From Zelopaecilomyces penicillatus (Eukaryota > Ascomycota > Sordariomycetes > Hypocreales > Pseudodiploosporaceae): a stretch of 64,000 nucleotides of DNA. Under the pieces are notes generated by a model that saw only the letters and a list, made by a program, of their open reading frames with translations, made no database searches and was not told the origin of the DNA. Location of the stretch: contig VCCP01000002.1 of NCBI GenBank assembly GCA_005765155.1, positions 1,302,001 through 1,366,000 on the forward strand. The letters run 5' to 3'. Positions 11,494 through 22,998 of the stretch are shown here, in pieces; position 1 is the first letter of the stretch, and every line of letters begins with the position of its first letter. The position numbers and the translations under genes are program-made.

Positions 11494-13040
11494 TTACAGC
11501 TTGGAAATAATGGCACCGGCAAACTCGTGGGTCTTGGCCTTGCCGCCAAGATCACCAGTGAGCATCTTGCCCTCAGCAAGGGTATCGAAGATAGCCTTCT
11601 CAATTCTGTTTGCGTGCTCGTTGAGGCTCATGTGGCGCAGCATCATGATGGAGCTGAGCAACAGGGCAGTGGGGTTGGCCAGGGCCTTTCCGGCAATGTC
11701 CGGCGCGGATCCGTGAACGGCCTCGAAGATGGAGCACTCATCGCCGATGTTGCCGGAGGGAGTGAGACCGAGACCACCGATGAGTCCGGCGCACATGTCG
11801 GAGAGAATGTCACCATAAAGGTTGGGCATAACTAGGACCTTGTCGTTATAGGGATTGGGGTCGGTCACCATCTTGAGGCAAGTGTTGTCCAGCAGCTCCG
11901 CATCGAACTCAATGTGGGGGAAGTCCTTGGCAACCTGCTCAGCCACATTGACGAAGAGACCGTCGGACATCTTCATGATGGTGGCCTTGTGAACGACACG
12001 GACCTTCTTGCGGCCGATGGCATCGGCGTGCTGGAAGGCGAATCGGAGGACACGCTCACTGGCCTCCTTGGTGATGAGCTTGATGCTCTGAACAACGCCA
12101 TCAACGACGATATGCTCAATGCCCGAGTACTCGCCCTCAGTGTTCTCACGGATCAAGACGGTGTTGACATCATCGTAGGGGGTCTTGAAACCGGCGACGG
12201 AGCGGCACGGGCGCAGGTTGGCGAAGAGGTTGAATGTTCGTCGCAGGGTCAGGTTAAGAGAGACGTGGCCCTTGCCAATGGGGGTCTATTCCAATGCATT
12301 GTCATTAGCATATTGAGCTATGGACCAGAGATATGATGAAACGTAGCATCATAAGTAATGCACACCAGTGGGATGTTGGACTTACCGCCAGAGGACCCTT
12401 GAGGGCAATCTTGTTCTTCTTGATGTTCTCAATTGCCGCATCGGGGATTGCAGTCTTGCCATCCTTAAGGATGGGGGTAACATCGACCGACTCCCAAGCA
12501 ACAGGTGCCTATGAGAAAATGCGTAAGTTGAAGAACTCCCTTGAGTGGATATAATCCGACTAGTGGGAAAGGAAGACGTATACCTTGGCGGCGGCGAAGA
12601 TGTCCTTAACGGACACGGCGATTTCAGGACCAATGCCATCACCCTCAATCAAGCTGACGAGGAAGTTGCCCTGAAAAAGAATAGAATTAGTATCGCATTG
12701 GTTTAGTAATTATTGCGAACTAGGATGGTGGCCGGTTGAGTGATTTTTATCTTGGCCGAGGTTGAAGATCCGGTAGGCCGAAAGAGTTGTTTATTAAGAT
12801 AAAAAAAAACGTACGTTTGCATCCTTGGTGCCGTTGTACTTGGCAACCCGATCGTGAGCGGCCGAGTAGAATCGCTGGTTCTATAGCGCAATGTTAGCTT
12901 CTGGGCCCATTGAATTCAAGTATCGCAGAGTCGTGTGTTTTTGGTTTCCGTACAGCAAGAGACCAGGTGGTGGCAACGCGGGGAGCCGTTCGCAGGCATT
13001 GCCTGGGCACAGAGCTAGAGAGAGAGCGAATGGCCAGCAT
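11494..13040 (-). CDS. IDH2: NAD-dependent isocitrate dehydrogenase, catalytic subunit Idh2, mitochondrial
   Basis: Five exons: 13040-12954, 12880-12815, 12670-12584, 12508-12386, 12285-11494; 384 residues, typical length. The first 29 residues (MLAIRSLSSSVPRQCLRTAP, then VATTWSLA) are Arg/Ser-rich without acids, as in a mitochondrial presequence, and exon 2 continues NQRFYSAAHDRVAKYNG. Catalytic-family motifs: LIEGDGIGPEI, LKGPLATPIGKG, LRRTFNLFANLRPC, LIRENTEGEYSGIEH, the NLYGDILSD metal-binding segment and GGLGLTPSGNIG. The protein ends KTHEFAGAIISKL. Role: with Idh1 it oxidises isocitrate to 2-oxoglutarate in the matrix, an AMP-regulated TCA step. The retained LNLTLRRTFNL substrate segment points to Idh2 rather than regulatory Idh1. 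All joins are phase 0. Confidence 0.95.
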
Positions 13041-14584
13041 GGTGAAATGCGTCGAGAGGCAAGAGGTGATGACAGGTTGACAACTGGATTCAAGCAACAC
13101 AGAGGTCAAAAAAAGAAGAAAGAAGAAAGGAAGCGTTGTCCAGCGCAAGGGCAAAGAACCAAAAGTTTTTGGGTAGCGTAGTGTTCTCGGCATGAGCGAA
13201 CCCAGCCATAAGAGCCGTCGTTATGCAGGAATGCGCGCTGGTTGGTGCGACGCTGGTGGCTCAGGCGTGGGAGGGTGGAGTTTTTCAGCCACAGTTGAGA
13301 GATTCTAGCCACATTCTAGTCTCACCGAGCCACCGTCTGTGTGGCGTTGCCCCGTTTTGAGCGGATTTTCTGCTTTTTTCTGCGGTTGCTGTGTCGGCTT
13401 GGCGGCTCGGAGCCGTCGTATTTGCGCTGGTGCAGGCTTCGAGCCGAGCAGTTTGTCCATAGTCTCAAGCCAAAAGCACAACGAGCCACAATCAGCCTCT
13501 AGTAGTAGCAGAAGAAAGCATCATTGGTTTCAACAAGATCCCTGCATTTTGTACGAGCTGGCAGCCAGCTTTACTGGGTAATACTGGTTACCAACCTACC
13601 CAAAGGGGGTGACAAATTACACCGCCGCCTGTGTGCCAAACTTGCTATAATTATGTTCATAAACCCTTTAGATAATAAGGAAAGGCACTAAAATAATCAG
13701 ATAAATTTATCTAAATATGATATATATGTTTATATATTGCTATATACTATAATAAATTCTTTTCTTCTGGACTGTTGTGAATGAAATCGCTCAATTAGCT
13801 ACGCGCTGTAAAGATTGGCACCGGCGGTGTTTTCTGTCATCCCCTTGCTACCTACTCCGTACCTAAGTCGTAGGTAGTACTCAACTAATATAAGGTAGAT
13901 ACCAAAGGAGCCAGCTTTGAAGTAACAACCTCAGCTGGTTTCCTAAGGCGGGATCAAGGTGAGCAAACCTTTGCTTTTCGGTATCATCACTTTGCACCTC
14001 AACGCTTCTTGTCGACGGCCTCCAATCGGCGAGAGAGAATCCCACAAGCACAACAAGGAATAAAACAATCCAGCTGCAGCCATGATATTGCGCACTGCGA
14101 TGTGAACTGGTTCGGTATCGTATTTAGAGCGGCCAACGGGCATTAATGACTTTGGATGACTCGGAAAAACCTACACAGGCAAGGCGGCGTAGCGTGGCTT
14201 TGACAGGTCACTGCTGACTGGTTGACTGGTTGGAGCCTAGCCGCACAGACACCCCTGTACTGTAACCAACTGTACCTTCCAACGCCCAGAGTGGCTCGAC
14301 AAGGCTGCCGTTGCTCTCGAGTCTCGTCTTCCAATTCAAACCCATTATTTACAATTTCCTTTGGGTAAACCCAACAGCCTTCCAGGCTCGCGATGTCTTG
14401 ATTCACGCTCCTTTCTATCTGCGCGCATTCATCCAGCTATAACGCATTGGCATGCGAGCCACGGCGATTTTGCTGCGCGACGCGAATCTACACGCCTCAT
14501 CCTCCACGATCTCAGAGCTTAATGCGACTTTAGCTGTTGTTCCCCCGACAATGCCTACATCTCGACTATTGTGAAAAATAGAAT
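13041..14584. other. Divergent intergenic region, IDH2 / SCC2
   Basis: Holds promoters for both divergent genes. A strongly AT-rich stretch lies at about 13640-13760, and a TACTCCGTA word occurs at 13853. No coding region or RNA gene is recognised. Confidence 0.6.
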
Positions 14585-17500
14585 ATGGCGGATATGCAAC
14601 CGCACAATACAAATGGCCCCGCAAATGGGCTCAATGCCCATAATAGGCATTTGGAGCCTCAAAATTCCATATCACGGCCCTTTACGCTCCAGGAGTCGTT
14701 ACCTTACTCCCCACAAACATCTACTGTTCCTTTCGTCCCAGGTTAGTAAACATCGGGCTGTTGCTTCGCATCGCATAGCCTCGTAGCCGAGCTTCTGTAT
14801 ATGCTGACGCATCGTTAAGATATTATCCCCGATCCAAGCATCGGCTCTGGCTCCCCAGCTTTGCGCATCTCTGATTTATTCCCCCGCCACGAGTTTGATC
14901 GACTGAACAAGGAGGCTCCGAGTCAAGGACACTTATCCAAAAATGTCAAGCAGACAGTCGATCTTGTGTTGCATGATTTAAAACCTTCTCAACGAACCCA
15001 TTAGTATGCTGGAATCACTATGCTTAATTGTATTAGGAAAGCATGGCTAACGTTGTACAGCACCTTCAAGTCAGTCCCGACAGGCGCATACAGACAATCC
15101 TCGAGCAAGAGCATATCCCATGACTTGACCCCGATCACGAAGGCTGTATATGACAAAGTGGGTGGTTATTTTAAAGCAACAAAACCGAATATAGCCAGCC
15201 CTCAAGCATTGCATGGAGACATAGAGAAGCTTCGCCGACCCTCAAAAGAGCCCATCTCACATGGCTCATTGAGTCCTTCTCAAGCGCAACCCGGTCGCTC
15301 GGAAAACTACGAGGGCCATAGAACAAATTCTGCTAGGATAGAGGTGGTCATACCCTCGAAGAAGAACTTCGATCAATCAGCATATACCGATGAAACCGGG
15401 TTTGCCCAACCTCAGCCGCTGCCTGTCATTACCACTCCACAGCACAGGTCAACAACGGATATCCTCGCTCAGATACCACCACATCCCCACCCAGTAACAC
15501 CGATCGCACCGCCTTCATTCCCTAAAAGCCCTTCGTTTAGGGTAGAGCTTCCCCGTTCGAATATCAAGAAAGAGGAATACATTGAAGTGGCATACGTGCC
15601 AGAGGCGCCGCGAGATCTCTCTTCTCGGAAGAAAGAAACGGGTGCCTTTTCTGGTAATCAGGATCTTATAGGTGTTAGCCTTGACCAACGCCAGCGAGGC
15701 GAAGCTGCTTTGGAAGCTCTCGATTCGCTAATGCGAGGTGTTTTCATGGCCGTGGGTCACGCACTGGGCATGGAACCCGGGTATGATCACATTGTTTCAC
15801 TCACACCAGATCAAGAAGCTACTATGACAGCTTCAACACAGCAGAAGATGCATGGCGCAATTCAGAAAGTGATTGGCTTAAAATGCTATGATCAAGTACC
15901 TCTAGAGAATCTGCTCCAGGTCATACGGTTAAGCGAAGGAGGTCTCAAGCTCATAGATGGCTTAGATATTCGCATCGACGAAAACTGGGATGAAGCTGCT
16001 TTGGAGTCCTGGACCCAACAGCTTTCCGATGTTGAAACAGCTTTAAAAGCCGCGCGAACTTGCTTGCGACTCCTCTCAGGCGGCAGAGAAGACAAGCAGC
16101 TTTACTCTGAAGCTATGATTATCAGGTGCATCGACCTTTTCAAATTAGTAACTGACGATATAATTGTTCCTTTGGTGGAGCTACGAAATTCTGGTACTTC
16201 CGCTGGTATTTTTAAAATGCTTGGAAAACACAAAAAGACGATCTTATCTTCGTTTGTCTGTTGTCAGAAGCTCTTCGCCCTACTTGCTCAGCTTGTGACA
16301 AAAATCGAGTTGTCGGAGACGGTTATCAACACACTAGAATACGCTGCATCCAAGCTGATATTTGTGGAAAACGCTTACTATGAAAAAGATTCTGCTGTGG
16401 GTGTCCAGAAGTTTGATGGAATCCGGTCTGTTGCGATGGACATGCTTTGCCAGATCTTCTTAATCAAGCCTGAACAAAGGCAAGGAATCATGGATGACAT
16501 TTTAACGTCGCTGGAGAAGCTTCCAGTTGGTAAACAGAGCTCAAGGCAGTTTAAACTCTCCGACGGTGGTAGCATCCAACCGGTATCAGCCCTGATAATG
16601 CGACTTATCCAAGCTAGTTCCGGGAGAGTTCAAATGAGCGGGAGCGGCCGGGCGGCACTGTTACGGACCCTCGATGACAATGATGCGTCCAGTAATGTGG
16701 ATGGAGGAGCCACGTCTTCACGAAATCCTCAGATTGTTTCAGCAATTACGAGCGAGGAACATGGCGGCCAACAGCACGGCATTTCGATTCAAGAGCTCAA
16801 AGGCACATCTGCCCCTCTCAACGACACGGCAGGACGAAACGCATCATACGTTGTCAACTTTATAGTCAAACGCGCCATAGGCTCAACAAAGTCTGGCGAT
16901 ACACCGTATCGAAATCTTCTTGACCTCTTTGTAGATGACTTCACAACCTGTCTCGACTCACCCGACTGGCCATCAGCGGAGCTTTTATTACGTCTGTTGA
17001 TGCTCATGATGGTTCAACTTTTCGAAGCCCCGAAAACGGCTGCACCGGCAAAGAATATGGCACTGGAGCTGCTTGGTGTTATGAGTGCTGCCATTTCTCG
17101 CCTGCGCTCCCATGTGAAACGAATGGCGGTCTCCCTTGAAGGAAGCGATGCTACAGATTTATCTCGTTATCTCGCAGAACTTACCAGTCAGGTTCTTGAT
17201 CAGAAGAGCAATGTGGAACAGATCATCGCCTGGGATGGACCCTATCGAGCGTCATTAGAATACCTCCAAGGCCGTATCACAGATGATCCATACTTGTCTA
17301 GTGCTATCTCTTTCCTTATCACCGATTGGGCGACTCGATTACATACTGGCTACGACCTCATCCAAGACGATGAACCTGAAAGAGACCAAGAATTTGGTCG
17401 CCTTGCGTACCGGCTGAAAATGATGATTGAGGATCGTAAATGGCTGTATAATGAGTACACGTTCAAAGCTGTTACTGTGGCGCAGGCAAAACTTTCCTTT

Positions 17501-20305
17501 TCACTCATTCTTTTACGCTCTCCCCTGTGCGAATCTTTCAACAAGATTCTAGATATTCTTCTGGGATCAATGGCCAGTGATCAAGCTACAGTTCGCAGTA
17601 AGAGTTTGAAGAGTGTGAACCAGGTTCTTGAAACCGACCCGTCCATCTTGGATGGCGACTCAAGTGTCATCCAGCTAATCTTGGATTGCTCAAGTGATTC
17701 GTCAACTCAAGTCAGGGATTCAGCCCTCGGACTGTTGGGAAGCTGCATTGGCATGCGACCGGTTTTAGAGTTGTCCTTGACGCCTAAAATCATCGATAGA
17801 TTTCAGGACGCTGGAGTTGGCGTGAGAAAGCGAGCAATGAAGTTGGCTCGGGACATATACCTTCGAAATAGAACCAAGACACTTCGCAGTGCCATTGCTA
17901 ACGGGCTTCTTCGACGTGTTCAAGACCCCGACGAGGGTGTCCGAGAACTTGCTCGACAAATGATAGAAGAGGTCTGGTTTGCTCCATTTTATGCCAATGA
18001 GAGTACTGCTGCATTTCAAACCTCCCTCTCGGAGCATGTGGCCCTTATCATCCAAACCGTCAAGTCGGGTAGCGTTACCGAGGTTCTTGATAAGGTGTTT
18101 CAGACTATATTGAAACCAGTTAACAAAGCGTTGGATGGGCCCTTTTCAGTTTGCGCCAGACTTGTTGGAGAAATGTTCGGTCTGGTTGATAATCCGGATT
18201 CTGACGATACATCTGCCCCTTCTGGCCGCGATGCTCTACAGGTTCTTACAATCTTCGCCAAGGCTGACCCAAAGCTGTTCAACTTTGAGCAAATCCGTCT
18301 CCTCAAGCCTCAGCTCGCAAGCTTTAGCGGTGCTGATGAACTGGCTGCATTCCGGGCAGTGACTGTCATTTACAAAAGAGTCCTCCCACAGCTGCCTACC
18401 ATCCACGCTGAGTTTCTAGCTGAGGTTCGTCTTCAACTCCTGAAAGGAATAGGGAAAATTTCTTCACGGGGAGCATTAGATGATTTGATCGCTTGTGCCA
18501 AGGTCATCTGTGACCTGTTGAAAGATTTTGGACCGCTCGCCAATCTCGTCGCTTCAAGTCTTGCGGGCATCCAGAAACTTGGAACTGGACAGCTAGACAA
18601 CAAACGCATCAACCACCTCTGCGCCTACTCTATTATTGTGGGTAGCGTTGGCAAGCATTGTGACCTAGACCAACAGATGCATGTCTTCAAACACCGCTTC
18701 CCCAAATGGCAAGGCGATTCCATTCCTCGACTCATCGTGGACACACTGTCCCCGTTTGCTACTCCTAATCAACCATTAGAGGCCCGTAAGGCTGGGCTTG
18801 AAGCAATTGGTCTGGTCTGCCAGTCATGGCCGCGCAATTACGTTCTTGCAAAGGTATATACAGCGTTCCAGCAAGTCTTTCATGATCGCGTGCCCATTTT
18901 AGAGACAATGATCCTGAGATCTTTCAAAGAATTCCTTCTCACGGAGGAAAAGCGATCTGAGGCTGCCTCGGAGAATGGTGGATTGGAGAACAAGAAGAAA
19001 GAGCTTACCGTCATGGGCGGCACCAACTTTGACGATGTCGCTAGTGCTACCACACAAAGGTTCCTTAGAGACATCACAAGGATTTCCCTAGGAAGTCAGG
19101 ATGAACACGCATTTCTAGCGATGGAAGTGCTGGGAAGCATTAATCGACAAGGGCTAACCCATCCCAAGGAAACCGGCGTGACACTGATCACTCTAGAGAC
19201 GTCGGCCAACCGGAAAATTGCAGAGCTTGCATTTTCGGAACATCGAGCGCTTCATGAGAAGCACGAAACTGTTCTCGAGAGAGAATATGTCAAGGCAGTG
19301 CAGTCGGCGTACAACTACCAACGGGATGTTGTCAAGGACTCACACGGGGCTACTATGGACCCATTTCAGTCCAAGCTACACCTAATGATGGAAGTCCTGA
19401 AGATCAGTAAACTGAAAAACCGGCAGCGTTTTCTGGAGAAACTTTGTGGACAGGTAGATTTCGATTTGGCGAAGCTAGATGGCTCACCGGATATGCCACC
19501 ACACGTTGACTTCTCACGTTTTGTAATTGAGAATATTGCCTTTTTTGACTACCAAACAGTGGGAGAGCTCCAAGTTACAGTTGGCACGATGGAGAAGATT
19601 TTCACAACTACTGGGGCTACAGTTGCGCAAGCTATTGAGTCTGATGTTTTCAATATGCGCATGGATATGGATCAGCAAGAAGAAGCATCCCAGACAGCAA
19701 ACGTGCAAGGTGCATCACTAGATGGCCCACCCCCTATTCAGGACGGCCAGAGCTTGGCTGGGGAAAGCGCACCTCCTGCGCCCTCGGTGGATCCTCGTCG
19801 GTTGCGGCAGCTCACAGCTGGATCAGTGATACTACTGACTTTATGGGAAGCGCGAACGCATATCCGGCGTTTATATGGAATGGGAACAAATCGACACGAT
19901 AGTAAAGCAAAAGGCCTGGCAAAGGATCTCAACAAGTCAGCCGTCAAAGTACAAGGCGTACATGGGGAGAGATTCTGGGACGAAGTAGTGTCTCATATGA
20001 GTGGGTTTGAATCAACATCAAAGATGGCGCAGAAGTGTCGGGCATTCGTTGAATTGATGAACGTCGACAAAGAGTTCAAAGTTGTGGAGGACGAGAATGC
20101 AGTTGTGGAGGCACCTGGGACACCCAGCGAAGAAGACAATGACGATGAGATGGCTGACGGAAGCCGTAAGAGGAAGGGGACAGGGACGCCCGGGGGGCGC
20201 AAGAAGAGAGCGAGATCAAGCTCGCAAGCACGAAAACGGGGACGACCACGCAAACAAGACATGGATCACGACGACGAATTGGCGAATGAAGACGAGTGGA
20301 TGTGA
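14585..20305 (+). CDS. SCC2: Cohesin loader subunit Scc2 (Mis4/NIPBL/Nipped-B)
   Basis: Three exons: 14585-14741, 14820-15003, 15061-20305; 1,861 residues. The ATG at 15020, which opens the long frame, lies inside intron 2 (57 nt, branch GCTAACG, acceptor TACAG). Splicing restores phase and adds a conserved-looking N-terminus (MADMQPHNTNGP..., ISDLFPRHEFDRL, TVDLVLHDLKPSQRTHYTFK) that probably binds partner Scc4/Mau2. The middle and C-terminal parts are HEAT repeats (PSILDGDSSVIQLILDCSSD..., YLRNRTKTLRSAIANGLLRR) and the Nipped-B C-terminal domain (ARKAGLEAIGLVCQSWPRNY, ILRSFKEFLLTEE). The tail is basic with an AT-hook-like KRGRPRK. Family role: the Scc2-Scc4 complex loads cohesin on chromatin and stimulates its ATPase. 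The function call is firm; the exact start is probable. Confidence 0.93.
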
Positions 20306-22998
20306 AAGGGGGGGGGGGGGGGGGGGGGCATGGGAATGTTCAATGCCCGACTGCCTCGATGTCTAAAGCGGGCAAGCGAGGCACTGTTCAATAAGCATAC
20401 CCGGGCACGGGCACGGTTACGGCGAACATGACGATGATTTTTTTACTGGGAAGGTAATCGTGGTTTATTTGGGGCATATCAAATGATCTAGGAGTACTTG
20501 CTTTAAGAGATAGGGAGACAGGTGGCTTGAAGTTGTGGCGAAGGCGTTTTTGAGGACAATGGAGACATTCAAACGAGAAGGATGGTGAGCAAGCAGACCT
20601 CACCGTCAACGATCTGGTTGGTATGTCGTCATTATAGTAACAGGATGTGGCTGGTCAACTCCTGGACAAACAGGGCATGAAGGCGGGTAACGTAGATTTT
20701 GCTTTGATACAAGTAATTATACCCAGCAGACAGACCGACTTTCAATATATCTACTCTAGAGCTACGGTTCGGGAAAGCAGGTGAATGTAATTATTACTTT
20801 GCAGACTTGAAAGAATATTGTGATGTCAATGGCTGTGGCTGTGACAATTCGTCCGCTATTATTACGGAGCATTTCAAGATGAGGGTGAGGGATTGCGGAC
20901 AAGCGAATAATGTGTGAGTGAAGAATGCGTGTCCAAGGTCCATGGAGAATCCAAAGCTTTGCCGTCTTATCCGGCCGACAGGGTAATGGAAGTACGTCAC
21001 AGTGCACAAGCCCACCCCTAGCTTCGCCAGCAATCTGGGCCGCAAAGGGAGAATCCAAGAGAAGAAACAGTTGCAGGGATGATGCCAGGCTGCAAGCGGG
21101 CCAGAAGGAGCCAAGAAGGGGCAGCCAGAGAGATGGTGGACGTGGCGGCCCGTGTGGCGTGTTCGTCTACAGTATTGCTTGTACTCCGTACATTTCATAG
21201 TGGATGCAGCGGCGCTAATTGTTTCCCGTGATGCCAAGGACGGTACGAAGACATTCGAGATTACCGGGACGTGATTGTAGGTATCATCCATACTTTGAGG
21301 AGAGTGTTTGTACGTGTGACAGCGTCTTGCTGGGCATTTATTCATGTTTGATTGACGGAGCCTGGGGCTTAGACGTGCTGACTGCCGGGAGTTGAGACAG
21401 GCGATGGAGTCTCTCCTCTGAGAATACAACCTTTATCAAGGGGAGAGGAGAGCAGAGGGAGAAGGAGATGAGCATTGATTGTCCAGGTTCTACACGTCGC
21501 CAGTGTGGCTGTCCCCAGATTACCTGTACCCGTTAGCGTAGACCATGTTCTCACGCACCCACACGGTTTTATACCCGTTCCCCGTATCATTCGAGATGTG
21601 CAGTAATAGCGAATATGATGTTTGACCGGTGGAGGAGGGAGGCCTCGCGTCATATCAGGGACTGGTCACTCTACCTTTCCTTAGTACACTGTATCTTCTC
21701 AATGTGTTGTGTCTCCAGATTAGATAAGATGGCAGTTAACTCGGTACCTGGCAAGCCTGGGTATCATACCCAGTGATTATTAGAAGTAGTATCGTAAGTG
21801 GGAAGTGGGAAGTGGAGTACTATTAGGTCGTGGTGGTGTAGGTAGAATCACAGGGCACAGGGACAATGCAGGCTACGTAATTACGCAGTGGAGGGAGGTA
21901 GGTGCCTTGGATGTCCATTCCAGACTACCTCCTGCTGTCTGAGCGCGTCCACGTCCGGTTTGTTGATTGACCTGTTGATTGACTGTTGATTGGATGTTGA
22001 GCTCATTCATCCACCCACCCTTTCACCCATTCAATTCATTCAAACAATTCTTTCATCATCGTCAACGGCTGCTGTCGAGCCATTCTTTTTCCCTTTAAGC
22101 TGCTGGTTTCTCCCTCCCCACCATTTGTTCCCCGTACCCGTCATCACTGTAAATTTCACGTCCCCCCCCCCCCCAAGGTATGTGAATCCTCGACTCCTCT
22201 TCATCCATCTCTCACCACTGCTGCGCATTCACTGCCCCGAGATCCGCAGTTGCTGACGTATCCCGTCGCCTTAGATTAGGCAATCCTAGCCTGACAGGCC
22301 AAACCAGGCGGATAACCGGCTCCTCAACGCAACGCACAGCACTTGACACAGCCTCCATCGTGGGGGGTTTCACGCCGTGCTAGGAAAGGCAGATCGATTT
22401 GACAAGTCAAATCAGCGACTTCAATCAGAGCGCAGCAACATCAATCTGCCTGTGGTATTTTTCCATTTTACGCAGGACAGTGAACGAGCAGCGCGAGGCC
22501 GCCCAGTTGGTGTTTGATACCCCAATCGGCTTTAAAGGAACCGAGACCCTGTGCCAAGAGAGACGCCAGATCGATCCCTCGGCAGCCAAGAAAGCCAAGC
22601 AATTCGGCACCGCACATCCACACACACTCACACGCATACTTCGGCACACCTGCAGATCGACAACCAACCAATCTCGAATACCTACACCACAATTCACGCC
22701 GTTTTTTTTTTTTGCCATAGCAGGTGGGGATATTCTGCGCCTGCGGCTCTCTTCCGAGGCGTCCGAACACTCTATATTACACTGTGAAGGCTGTGCCCAG
22801 ACAGTTGAAACATGTCATGTGAGTTGATCTAGACTTTCGGTTTCGTTTTTTTCTTTGTTTTCGGTTGATAGCTTTGGTGTCTTTGTATGGTGCATCTTGG
22901 CAAGCTTGATTATGCTACTCTCCCTGTTCCGGATCGATGCCATACACATAGCTGCCCGTGTCAACCTCCTGTTCCTCTCATTTTCAAAAATCTTATAG
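20306..22998. other. Intergenic region, SCC2 3' side and exchanger promoter
   Basis: No gene is supported over 2.7 kb. A run of 21 G lies at 20308-20328, directly after the SCC2 stop, and 13 C at 22162-22174. Short direct repeats are seen, such as GTTGATTGA copies at 21962-21990 and GTGGGAAGTGGGAAGTGGAG near 21798. A possible 5' leader intron of the exchanger starts at ATGTCAT|GTGAGT (22812-22823) and may end at TTATAG before 22999. The open frame at 22399-22827 begins at TTG and has no coding character. Confidence 0.5.
20308..20328 (+). repeat. Poly-G tract (21 G)
   Basis: A homopolymer two bases past the SCC2 stop codon. Length may be unreliable in assembly. Confidence 0.95.

Noticed and set aside
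11527..12336. Long antisense frames opposite IDH2
   Set aside because: Mirror frames of a strongly codon-biased real gene; no independent support.
22399..22827. 142-codon plus-strand frame ahead of the exchanger
   Set aside because: Begins at TTG, overlaps equally long frames on the other strand and includes a poly-T derived Phe run; likely leader sequence.
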